This document shows, piece by piece, positions 41,820 through 49,106 of a stretch of DNA of 64,000 nucleotides; position 1 is the first letter of the stretch; the number at the start of each line of letters is the position of its first letter. The DNA comes from Mucilaginibacter lappiensis (GTDB lineage: Bacteria > Bacteroidota > Bacteroidia > Sphingobacteriales > Sphingobacteriaceae), in contig NZ_FTMG01000012.1 in NCBI RefSeq assembly GCF_900155965.1, positions 124,001 through 188,000 of the forward strand, given 5' to 3'. Under the pieces are notes generated by a model. It worked only from the letters and a program-made list of their open reading frames with translations, had not been told where the DNA came from and did no database searches. The translations under genes and the position numbers were made by a program.

Positions 41820-42386
41820 TTAAGTAATGCGTCGCCGTATCCGGCTTAATCCCTGTGGTGTAACGCCGATATATGAGGCGATATACTTTAAGGGGATATA
41901 TTTAATAAGGTATGGTTCTTCGGTAAATAAGTTCAGATAGCGTTGTTCGGCAGTGTCATTTAAAAGCGATAGTTCCCGTTTGGATTTGAGCAGGAAAATA
42001 GCTTCGCAGGCGTGGCGGGCCATAGTCTGGCCAACTTCTGTATCAGCATAAATATGTTGCAGGTCATTATAAGTTAACCGCCATAGCGTAACATCGGTAA
42101 GCGTTTCTATCTGGTAAGGCGATGGTCCCCGGGTTAAAAATGAATCATATCCGCTGGTAAAATGGTTGCCAAAACTAAAGGAGAAGGTTACATCGTTATC
42201 ATCTTTAGGGATATAATAACGTACTATTCCTGTTTCCATGAACGACATATAGTTTTCTGTTTCACCTCTTTTTAAAAGCACGGTATGTTTAGGGACTTTC
42301 CGTTTGGTCAACTTCGACGAAAATATTTGCCAATCCTTGTCGCTCATAGGAGCAATGTGCTCCAGGTATTCCCGTATTTTTTCCAT
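41820..42386 (-). CDS. Crp/Fnr-family regulator
   Basis: The start is chosen at MEKIREYLEHIAPMSDKDWQ (42386), 188 residues. The N-terminal cyclic-nucleotide-binding-like barrel (KRKVPKHTVLLKRGETENYMSFMETGIVRYYI, read in parts) lacks the canonical cAMP-binding RxxS/T signature, so it may bind another ligand or none. The C-terminal winged helix includes RYLNLFTEEPYLIKYIPLKYIASYIGVTPQGLSRIRR (read in parts), as in Bacteroidota Crp paralogues. It lies 60 bp upstream of the DoxX gene on the same strand, which is its likely target. Confidence 0.9.
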   Translation of the reverse strand: MEKIREYLEHIAPMSDKDWQIFSSKLTKRKVPKHTVLLKRGETENYMSFMETGIVRYYIPKDDNDVTFSFSFGNHFTSGYDSFLTRGPSPYQIETLTDVTLWRLTYNDLQHIYADTEVGQTMARHACEAIFLLKSKRELSLLNDTAEQRYLNLFTEEPYLIKYIPLKYIASYIGVTPQGLSRIRRRIT

Positions 42387-42432
42387 AAAGGTGAAGATAA
42401 GCACTAAGGCTTATATTTTACCATCTCGTGGT

Positions 42433-42505
42433 GTCATGCTGAGCTCCATCGAAGCATGGTGGGCAGGCCTCTGCGCTCTACCTTCGACGGGGCTCAGGGT
42501 GACGC
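42433..42505. repeat. Dispersed palindromic repeat, family B, copy 3
   Basis: Left half GTCATGCTGAGCTCCATCGA, centre GGTGGGCAGGCCTCTGCGCT, right half CTTCGACGGGGCTCAGGGTG. The orientation is inverted relative to copy 2 in its central module. Confidence 0.78.
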
Positions 42506-42553
42506 CCTTTACCGTCCCCTCAGGGGCTCTCGGAGAGGGCCCTGAGACTGGTG

Positions 42554-43246
42554 TCAGGCATCCGCCGGCTCCATGATACTTTTCATATTCCGGGCTATCT
42601 CTATATCAGCACTACGGTATTTATACTCCGGAATACTGGCCAGCGACGAATCATGTACTTGTTCGCCAAGACCATAAAACTGTTGAAAACTCATGATCAG
42701 CGGTCGCCATTTGTTCGGATCAACACGGTTGGGGTCACCATTCATGATGATGGATTCTTCCAGGTAAACCTGTACTATTTTTAACTCCATGGTTACTATG
42801 CGTCCGCGTTGCTGGTCGTTGTCTTCGCCAATGGGGTGTATTTCGGCTACGTGCGCCTCCATTTGTACCGGGCACTCCATGGCACGCGGAGCGGCCACTT
42901 TTTGCGATGGTACCGGGGTTAGTCCCGCAATCCCAAACTTATCGGGCTCATAATAATAACCGCGACTTAATTTACCTTCGGGCACCGGGTGCATGCCGGT
43001 TTTAAGCGCCAGGTTATTCACCGCCTGTACCTCATTAACCGATGGCAGGTTTAAAACACATTGCCCTGTACGCTGCAGGTTTTGCACCGTTTTAGAGGTG
43101 GTAGCCATGCCGATGATACAACGCCAGCCCAGCCAGAAAACTGATGATATGGGCGCTAAATTATATGACCCATCCTCGTTTAGGGTACTGATGAGTACTA
43201 CCGGGGTGCCGAAGTACAGGATGGCGGGTTCGCTTATTTTGTGCAT
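42554..43246 (-). CDS. Flavin reductase-like (FMN-binding split-barrel) protein
   Basis: The start is placed at MHKISEPAILYFGTPVVLIST (43246), 230 residues. The split barrel shows FGTPVVLISTLNEDGSYNLAPISSVFWLG, then GQCVLNLPSVNEVQAVNNLA and a substrate-side loop. This resembles flavin-reductase/pyridoxamine-oxidase-like proteins that bind FMN; the N-A-P-I-S-S motif contacts flavin phosphate. The C-terminal segment (PNKWRPLIMSFQQFYGLGEQ) is typical of a Bacteroidota subgroup. Reductase versus flavin-storage role cannot be decided. The family B repeat follows it. Confidence 0.85.
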   Translation of the reverse strand: MHKISEPAILYFGTPVVLISTLNEDGSYNLAPISSVFWLGWRCIIGMATTSKTVQNLQRTGQCVLNLPSVNEVQAVNNLALKTGMHPVPEGKLSRGYYYEPDKFGIAGLTPVPSQKVAAPRAMECPVQMEAHVAEIHPIGEDNDQQRGRIVTMELKIVQVYLEESIIMNGDPNRVDPNKWRPLIMSFQQFYGLGEQVHDSSLASIPEYKYRSADIEIARNMKSIMEPADA

Positions 43247-43364
43247 GTTGCTATTATTTTGATAATTATTGAATACGCTTATTTGCTTATTCAAAATTGC
43301 CAAATTATACGCCCCTGTGAAACCCGGAACTTGCGGTATTTGATCGGCCTTGTGTTATCCTGCC

Positions 43365-43712
43365 TTACCCATGATGCGCTTGCTTGCTATCCTGAGGTAC
43401 CTCCTTTCTGTCAAACATGCCGTAATCACGTACCACATGCGCTATACGCAAATGATAATCTTTAAACACGTATTCGCGGCCTTTGGCCTGGGCATCCCGG
43501 TGTACTTCTATATTGCGCCATTGCTTTACAGCTTCCTCATCGCGCCAAAAGGATAAGGACAATATTTTACCCGGATCGGTCAAGCTCTGAAAACGTTCTA
43601 TCGAAATAAAACCGTCAATAGTGACCAATGTAGGTTTCAGATCGGCGGCTATGTCCAGGTATTCCTGCTTTTTGCCCTCCGCGGGCATCACTTCAAAAAT
43701 TACGGCTACCAT
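43365..43712 (-). CDS. Antibiotic-biosynthesis-monooxygenase (ABM) domain protein
   Basis: 115 residues: a single dimeric alpha+beta barrel (MVAVIFEVMPAEGKKQEYLD, then IDGFISIERFQSLTDPGKILSLSFWRDEEAVKQWRNI, read in parts, then HRDAQAKGREYVFKDYHLRIA). ABM proteins act as cofactor-free quinol monooxygenases or heme-degrading enzymes. The W-x-x-x-x-H spacing (W ... EVHRDAQ) is the usual family pattern, as in YgiN-like proteins. Substrate unknown; no operon partner is obvious. Confidence 0.85.
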   Translation of the reverse strand: MVAVIFEVMPAEGKKQEYLDIAADLKPTLVTIDGFISIERFQSLTDPGKILSLSFWRDEEAVKQWRNIEVHRDAQAKGREYVFKDYHLRIAHVVRDYGMFDRKEVPQDSKQAHHG

Positions 43713-43796
43713 TTTATTTGCTTTTGATGATGTAACAACTCAAAGGTATGGTAGTTTGATGAAGGATACTTCGGGTTGGAGTGAAGTGTAGGATGG

Positions 43797-44045
43797 CGAC
43801 TCACCCGGTAATAGCTTCGCTCGACCACCCTCTCTTGGCTTGCGGCGGAAAGAGGGGATTTTAGAAGATCGGATATCATTTGATTTTGTCATCCTGAGGA
43901 ACGAAGGATCTATTGTTGAATTTGCAGGGCTGCAAAATAGATGCTTCACTCCGTTCAGCATGACAAAGCCTTTTTACCCTATTTCCGGCGAAGCCGAAGA
44001 GGGGGCCGTCCAGCGTAGCGCAGACGGGGTGAGTCTTCGCCGCCA
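43797..44045. repeat. Composite nested repeat (F-E-F), copy 1
   Basis: The outer arms are ACTCACCCGGTAATAGCTTC with CTTGCGGCGGAAAGAGGGG (left, 43801-43858) and TTCCGGCGAAGCCGAAGAGG with ACGGGGTGAGTC (right, 43982-44037). Nested inside (43887-43966) is a second palindrome starting GTCATCCTGAGGAACGAAGG and ending CACTCCGTTCAGCATGAC. The same order recurs at 60719-60892. Confidence 0.75.
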
Positions 44046-44240
44046 GGACAAATCTCCCGGTTTTAGCGTGATGACTTAGTGTATCAATTTTCGCCTGTTT
44101 TGCCGATTTGTTAAAAAGTGTTAAAATGGGGTATTTTTGAGCATTTTTCCTTAAAAAACAATAGAAAAAGAGCTGTTTTGATCTTAAAAAATGTTAAAAA
44201 TGCCCTTGTTTACTTAGTGTACAAAAAAACTGGGCATAAC
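44046..44240. other. Gene-free stretch with GTTAAAA repeats
   Basis: No gene seen. GTTAAAAAGTGTTAAAA occurs at about 44112-44128, followed by TGTTAAAAATG near 44200 and several TTTTT runs. The same 17-mer occurs at about 61109-61125, also just beyond the stop of a minus-strand gene. It could be a 3' regulatory or termination signal for the ferredoxin/reductase operon. Confidence 0.5.
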
Positions 44241-44549
44241 TTAAAGTAATCTAAACACCATCCCATCCATTTCTTCACTCAGATGGATCTGGCAGGCCAG
44301 GCGGCTGTCCGGACCTGCATTAGGCAGTGTGTCGAGCATATCGAGCTCATTATCTGTCGGGGTAAAATACTGTTCGGGGCCTTCCACCACCTGTACATGG
44401 CAGGTGGCGCACAGGGCCATACCGCCGCAGGTAGCCAGTATCTCATATTCTGAGGCTTTGAGCACCTCCATCAAACTCAGGTTGATGCCTTCGGGAATTT
44501 CGACCGGGGCACGGTGGCCTTCACGGTCTTCAATAATTAAGTTGATCAT
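44241..44549 (-). CDS. [2Fe-2S] ferredoxin
   Basis: 102 residues of the adrenodoxin-like [2Fe-2S] type. Cluster ligands are C41, C47, C50 (C-x5-C-x2-C) and C86 (RLACQIHL). The core reads LMEVLKASEYEILATCGG, then ALCATCHVQVVEGPEQYF. Its start is 2 bases after the ferredoxin-reductase stop, so the pair is one transcript with matched stoichiometry. It carries electrons from NADPH through the reductase to an unknown acceptor; Fe-S assembly or hydroxylases are usual clients. Confidence 0.95.
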   Translation of the reverse strand: MINLIIEDREGHRAPVEIPEGINLSLMEVLKASEYEILATCGGMALCATCHVQVVEGPEQYFTPTDNELDMLDTLPNAGPDSRLACQIHLSEEMDGMVFRLL

Positions 44550-44551
44550 GG

Positions 44552-45562
44552 CTAAAACTCGGTTACGCCGTAAACGGTAGTGTATTTAAAACTTAGTTTT
44601 TGTTCGGGGTAAACGTATTTAAAGGCACTTTGGGCCATCAATGCCGCTTCATGGAAACCGCAAAGGATCAGCTTTAGCTTACCCGGGTAGGTATTGATAT
44701 CGCCTATGGCATAAATACGTTCCACGCTGGTGCTGTAATCGCGGGTGTTCACCACAATGGCCGAAAAATCAATATTAAGGCCCCAGTTGGCAATTGGTCC
44801 AAGTTTGGGGCTCAGGCCAAACAGCGGTATCAAATGATCGGCGGTGATATGGCTTACCTGGTTATTTCGATCTAATAAAGTGACTTCCTGCAAATGCCCT
44901 TCGCCGGTTAAAGCTACTACGTTCGATTTGAGCACCAGGTCGATCTTGCCTTGTTTGGCCAGTTCAAAAACCTTCTCGGCAGCATCAGGCGTACCACGGA
45001 AGGTATCGCCCCGGTGTACCAATGTAACCCGTTCGGCCACATCGGCCAAAAATATGGCCCAGTCCAGCGCCGAATCGCCACCACCAGCAATTACTACTTT
45101 ACGACCGCGTAAGGCTTCGGGATTTTTAACCATATAGGCCACGCCTTTCCCTTCAAACTCCAGTAAACGGTCAATCTCTGGTTTGCGGGGTTCAAAACAA
45201 CCCAGGCCACCAGCTATCACCACCACCTGGCAGTGTACGGTGGTACCGTCGTTGGTTTGTATCAGGTAGGAGCCATCGTCATTCTTAGTGAGGGTTTCTA
45301 CCCGTTCGCCCAGGCTAAAAGTGGGGTGGAAGGGCGCTCCCTGCTCCATCAGCCTGTCAACCAGTTGCTGGGCAGTAATATCCGGATAACCGGGAATATC
45401 ATAAATAGGTTTGCGTGGATATATTTCAGAAAGCTGACCGCCAACCTGCGGCAGCACGTCAATTAAATGGCAGCGCATTTTGAGTAAACCCGCTTCAAAA
45501 ACAGCAAATAAACCAACAGGACCTGCGCCTATAATGCAAATATCGGTATTGATGTGTTCCAT
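44552..45562 (-). CDS. Ferredoxin--NADP+ reductase (thioredoxin-reductase-like)
   Basis: 336 residues. FAD-binding GAGPVGLFAVFEAGLLKMRC near residues 13-30, the ATG-like motif VVVIAGGLGCFEPRKP, the NADPH-binding GGGDSALDWAIFLADVAERVTLVHRG near 165, and the final FAD motif YAIGDINTYPGKLKLILCGFHEAALMAQ. There is no CxxC redox pair, which separates it from thioredoxin reductase and matches YumC-type FNR. The C-terminal extension (YVYPEQKLSFKYTTVYGVTEF) is typical of this class. It reduces the adjacent ferredoxin. Confidence 0.93.
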   Translation of the reverse strand: MEHINTDICIIGAGPVGLFAVFEAGLLKMRCHLIDVLPQVGGQLSEIYPRKPIYDIPGYPDITAQQLVDRLMEQGAPFHPTFSLGERVETLTKNDDGSYLIQTNDGTTVHCQVVVIAGGLGCFEPRKPEIDRLLEFEGKGVAYMVKNPEALRGRKVVIAGGGDSALDWAIFLADVAERVTLVHRGDTFRGTPDAAEKVFELAKQGKIDLVLKSNVVALTGEGHLQEVTLLDRNNQVSHITADHLIPLFGLSPKLGPIANWGLNIDFSAIVVNTRDYSTSVERIYAIGDINTYPGKLKLILCGFHEAALMAQSAFKYVYPEQKLSFKYTTVYGVTEF

Positions 45563-45770
45563 AAAAGTGCCTTTTAATAAGCACTCAAATGTGGCTACAA
45601 GTCATTCAAAAATCAAATGGTATTTAGTAATGTGTCATTACTCCAGGTTATAGTGACTCTGTTTGAATTTGTTTTTATGCCTGACTGTTTATGCAGAGTG
45701 ATTTCACATAACTTATTCATATATTTAGAATAATTAACACGTGTTTTTTTTATTCCCTAAATAAATTCCA

Positions 45771-46001
45771 ATGAAAAGTATATTTACGGGCAGTAATAGC
45801 GACAAATTAGTTTTTTGGCAAAAAGTATTAAACTACTTCAATATCTTTGGGTTAAGTAGTATTGTTATGGCAAATGTTTTTAAAAAAGATCTATTGCCAT
45901 ACAGACCTATACTATTAATTTATTTGCCCATATTAGTGTTAATTGGGGGAGTTGCCACAATTATGGTTTTCGTCTTAAAATACAAAATAAATTCAAACTG
46001 A
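45771..46001 (+). CDS. Small membrane protein of unknown function
   Basis: 76 residues with one strong helix pair (ILLIYLPILVLIGGVATIMVFVL, about residues 47-70) and an amphipathic N-terminal part (FWQKVLNYFNIFGLSSIVMANVFKK). Its last codons overlap the 3' end of the LysR gene by 9 bases on the opposite strand. It is the only ORF in the 430-bp space between the reductase and LysR genes. Composition is AT-rich. Moderate confidence that it is a gene. Confidence 0.45.
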   Translation: MKSIFTGSNSDKLVFWQKVLNYFNIFGLSSIVMANVFKKDLLPYRPILLIYLPILVLIGGVATIMVFVLKYKINSN

Positions 46002-46907
46002 GACACTACCCTTCAGGTTATAATTGGCGAGGCAAAAACGCTTAAAAAGATCAATCAATTTGCTGTTTTTGCCATGCAGTTGAATGAACTGAAAAGTGCG
46101 GAAAATTTCCATCCCTTTAATCTCAATAATGCTCAGTTCATTATACTTCAACTCACTCAGTACCGATTGGATAGACAGGAAAGTGGCGGTATCTGAGTAC
46201 AATAAATATTGTTTGATGGCGATACTGCTTTCCAGCTGGATCTCGATGTTGAGGTCCTTGGGGTTGATCTGTACATCGGCCAGGGCATTAAAGATTACAT
46301 CCAGCGTGCCCGAACCGGCTTCGCGCAGTACCAGCGGTATGTCCAGTAATTGTTTGGGACTGATCTCCTGTTTTTTAGATAACTTATTATTGGCCCGGGT
46401 TACCAGCACAATCTCGTCCTTGGCAAAAGGGGAGTAGGCCAGCTGCGGCGAATGGGCGGCACCTTCCACAATGGCCACATCAATTTTTTCGTCGAGGATT
46501 AGCTGCGAAATATAATCAGTATTACCCTGTATAAAGTTGAAGGTAACATCGGGATAGGTCTTTTTGAATAGCGCCAATATCTTGGGTAAAATGGTTTGGG
46601 CCACCGTAGTGCTGGCGCCAATGTGCAGCGTACCTGCCTCCAAATTGTTGAGCTGGGCCAGTTCGGTTTCCAATTCGGTATAGGTTTGGAATATCTTTTC
46701 GGCGTATTGTGCCAGTATTTTACCCGCTACAGTAAGCGCTATATTATTGCCATTGCGTTTAAACAACTGGGTGCTCAGCTGCTGCTCCAGCTCTTTAATA
46801 TGCTTGGTAACCGCCGGTTGAGTAATGTACAGCTCATGAGCAGCTTTGGTAAAACTGAGCCTTTGGGCAACCGTATAAAAAACCTTTAACCTGAAATCAA
46901 AAATCAT
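45993..46907 (-). CDS. LysR-family transcription regulator
   Basis: 304 residues. The N-terminal winged HTH (MIFDFRLKVFYTVAQRLSFT, then KAAHELYITQPAVTKHIKELEQQLSTQLFKR, read in parts) is followed by a linker helix and two substrate-binding subdomains (LHIGASTTVAQTILPKILALFKK, VAIVEGAAH, IPLVLREAGSGTLDV, read in parts). The V-R-E-x-G-S-G-T motif is close to YeiE/CysL-type members. LysR genes usually face a divergent target; here the divergent side (46908-47145) holds no intact gene, only a broken-looking stretch before the AT-rich island. Its original target may have been displaced. Confidence 0.93.
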   Translation of the reverse strand: MIFDFRLKVFYTVAQRLSFTKAAHELYITQPAVTKHIKELEQQLSTQLFKRNGNNIALTVAGKILAQYAEKIFQTYTELETELAQLNNLEAGTLHIGASTTVAQTILPKILALFKKTYPDVTFNFIQGNTDYISQLILDEKIDVAIVEGAAHSPQLAYSPFAKDEIVLVTRANNKLSKKQEISPKQLLDIPLVLREAGSGTLDVIFNALADVQINPKDLNIEIQLESSIAIKQYLLYSDTATFLSIQSVLSELKYNELSIIEIKGMEIFRTFQFIQLHGKNSKLIDLFKRFCLANYNLKGSVSV

Positions 46908-47145
46908 TGGGTTAAAATTAGTGGTTTTATGGCAGAAAAGAGGATGGAACTATTTTACTTCCCTCGAACATTTGAGGAAGTTAGCAAAAGGAACAGACGT
47001 ACAGGCAATAACAGCCAGACAACATATCGAGATAATTCTTGTGCTGAGGTAGATGAATGTTTCCATGCTATTGAGATTTATTTTAGAGGGAAATGTTACA
47101 GGAGAAATTTCCAGTAACAATTATTTGTAGATATGATGCGAGATT
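46908..47145. other. Gap between LysR and the reverse-transcriptase island, possible gene remnant
   Basis: A plus-strand ORF at 46929-47117 would encode 62 residues with no recognisable family; another frame reads KLAKGTDVQAITARQHIEI before a stop. The mixture looks like a decayed coding region. A near-perfect palindrome, TGTTACAGGA...TTTCCAGTAACA (47094-47119), sits 27 bases beyond the RT stop. It may mark an element edge or an RNA hairpin. Confidence 0.4.
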
Positions 47146-48900
47146 TTAGCGAATGGACGTTTGTGTAGGAAGATTGGACGAGAAATTATGGTAACTAAAA
47201 GGATTTCCAAAATATGTTTTATTAATAATTACCGGATTCTCCGTAGCCCTAGTCAAGTATTTTAATTTTCTTTTGAAATTGTTAATTGAAACAGTTCTTT
47301 GTCTATCTAAATATCTTAATTGTGATTTTACTATAATATTATAGTTCAGATTTTTAAACCCATTTGTCCAACATAATCCTGGTTTTATAGACTTGTAATT
47401 GTATAGTTTAACTCTTCCAACAGACATTGCGATTAATCTGCTTTCTAATGCATAAACTTGTTGCTTCTTTGATTTTCTTGAACTTTCGTTTATGTTTTTT
47501 TGAGTTTTAACGTTGTGAGATAACGCCTTCAATACTTCTTGCGCTTCTTTCTTTTGTTTGTTAACTTCTTTTTTTAGTGATTTCTTCCTGATTCTAATAT
47601 TTCCATCGAAACGAACTTGATAGCCTACAAAGCTTACCCAAGGCACTCCGCTATTAGTTCTTGAAGTCCATTTATACGGTTTCTTAGATTTAGTTTTCCA
47701 AAAAGCTTTATTGTAAACAACGATATCTTCAGGTTGATGAATTAATAGTCTTGATGATTTGATTTTTTTATTGTATCGCTTTAAAGCCTCCTCACACTTC
47801 ATTTTTTCAGTATGCATAATTACCATGTCATCACAAAAACGGATATAAAGTAAATCGCTGTCTTTCGGTTCGCTATCAACTGATTCATCTACATCGTGTA
47901 ATATTAAATTTGCGATTAAACATGATAATGCCCCTCCTTGGGGTACACCAATGTTTGAGGTATCAACATTGCCATCATAAAAATTATGTCTTAATTCATC
48001 GTAGGGCCATTCGAATTGCCCATTAGGAATATTGTAACCTAGGAAATATTGGGGCGTTTTATTTAATTTGAAAACGCTGTTATTAAACGTATATGAATTA
48101 AGATATTGAAGGAATATCCTTATAGCTGATTTTGAAACTTTTAAATCTGCCCCCTCAACTTTCTGTACGAATTTTTCAAAAATGTTAATGATTAATTCAT
48201 GGTTAACACAGTCAAAAAACTTTTTTAAATCACACTCAGCAACCCAAACAGAGCCTTTTTTTATTCTTTCTTTATAATTTATGATTTCAGTAATAGTGTC
48301 ATGGTGAGTTCTAATAACATCATATTTCACTGATCGAAATGCGTATGAGCAATTATGTAAATATGGATCGAAAATATCAGTCAGGTATTTGGACGTTAAG
48401 CTTATAATGACCCGATCTTCGAGATTATATAAAGAAATTGGCCTACAAACAGTGCAATGTTTATTATCATCTTTCTTAATCGGAACTATTATTGGTAATT
48501 TAATAGATTCATTATCAGGATTTTTTATTCTTTCTTGAACGTAGTAAATGAACTTATTAAGCTTTAAATACCATTCTGGTGGAGTGATTTTTTTATTTAC
48601 AACATTTATGTGTGTTGTTAGAATGGTCTTATATAGTGCAGCTATGTTTAAATCTTGAGTATTGGCGAACTTATTCCGACTTTTTAAATTTGGCCTATAC
48701 CACTGACGTCTACTTGGAAAGAGTTCTTTTAAATCAGAAGGGCAATTATGTTTCGTCTTGAAATAGTGCATTGAAACTTTATGCAAGCTAATATCCCTTA
48801 GTAAATGATATTTATGCTTTTTTTTAGCACTCTTGATACGGTATTTGCATAAAAGCGTAATTATCGCTTTATGACTGAAATATCTTTCTAAATCCTTCAT
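47146..48900 (-). CDS. Stand-alone reverse transcriptase
   Basis: 584 residues, basic, AT-rich in codons unlike the neighbours. RT palm motifs are visible: RPISLYNLEDRVI (motif 1 region), motif A AECDLKKFFD with catalytic D224, PQGGALSCLIANLIL (motif B, about 318-333) and motif C RFCDDMVIM with D357-D358. Position 355 is Phe where most RTs have Tyr (F-x-D-D). A thumb-like VSFVGYQVRFDGNIRIRKKS follows, close to group-II-intron-type RTs. No maturase/endonuclease domain and no intron RNA are apparent, so it is probably a domesticated type such as the unknown-group/defence RTs. N-terminal ~130 residues are unique. It is divergent from a primase-like gene. Confidence 0.9.
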   Translation of the reverse strand: MKDLERYFSHKAIITLLCKYRIKSAKKKHKYHLLRDISLHKVSMHYFKTKHNCPSDLKELFPSRRQWYRPNLKSRNKFANTQDLNIAALYKTILTTHINVVNKKITPPEWYLKLNKFIYYVQERIKNPDNESIKLPIIVPIKKDDNKHCTVCRPISLYNLEDRVIISLTSKYLTDIFDPYLHNCSYAFRSVKYDVIRTHHDTITEIINYKERIKKGSVWVAECDLKKFFDCVNHELIINIFEKFVQKVEGADLKVSKSAIRIFLQYLNSYTFNNSVFKLNKTPQYFLGYNIPNGQFEWPYDELRHNFYDGNVDTSNIGVPQGGALSCLIANLILHDVDESVDSEPKDSDLLYIRFCDDMVIMHTEKMKCEEALKRYNKKIKSSRLLIHQPEDIVVYNKAFWKTKSKKPYKWTSRTNSGVPWVSFVGYQVRFDGNIRIRKKSLKKEVNKQKKEAQEVLKALSHNVKTQKNINESSRKSKKQQVYALESRLIAMSVGRVKLYNYKSIKPGLCWTNGFKNLNYNIIVKSQLRYLDRQRTVSINNFKRKLKYLTRATENPVIINKTYFGNPFSYHNFSSNLPTQTSIR

Positions 48901-48906
48901 AAAAAA

Positions 48907-49078
48907 GCTAGAGTAGCTGGTTTAGGTTTTAACCAAAATACTGACATAAATCAGATGCATTGAATAACATACGGGAGGAACAACGCAAAAAAGCCATTTT
49001 TTCAACTTTACAGTCTATCTAATAAAAGAACCCGATTCAATTTAATGAATTTTTACATTCACTCTTCGCTACTCTAGC
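48907..49078 (-). ncRNA. Candidate structured RNA or regulatory element upstream of the RT gene
   Basis: An exact 11-bp inverted repeat, GCTAGAGTAGC at 48907-48917 and GCTACTCTAGC at 49068-49078, frames 150 bases in the spacer between the divergent RT and primase-like genes. Each 11-mer is itself GCTA-n3-TAGC, so short local hairpins are also possible. On the minus strand the interior offers small hairpins (TGAAT/ATTCA, CTGA/TCAG, GGTT/AACC). The right arm ends at TTTTTT and then the RT ATG. The layout recalls retron a1/a2 arms or the template RNAs beside defence RTs. A protein-binding operator is the plain alternative. Confidence 0.35.
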
Positions 49079-49093
49079 GTGTCTAAATATATA

Positions 49094-49101
49094 TATATTT
49101 G
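49094..49101 (+). promoter_or_regulatory. TAnnTTTG-type -7 box before the primase-like gene
   Basis: TATATTTG matches the Bacteroidota -7 consensus and ends 5 bases before the ATG at 49107, which would make the transcript nearly leaderless. The surrounding ATATATAT run makes a chance match possible. Confidence 0.35.
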
Positions 49102-49106
49102 TTATT

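Noticed and set aside
43840..44079. 79-codon ORF in the repeat region
   Set aside because: It runs entirely through the composite F-E-F repeat and has no coding character.
47146..48900. RT as part of a diversity-generating retroelement
   Set aside because: No template/variable repeat pair, accessory Avd-like gene or target gene was seen nearby.
47146..48900. RT as an ordinary group II intron ORF
   Set aside because: No domain V-like hairpin or intron boundary was recognised and no endonuclease domain is present; a covariance-model search would be decisive.
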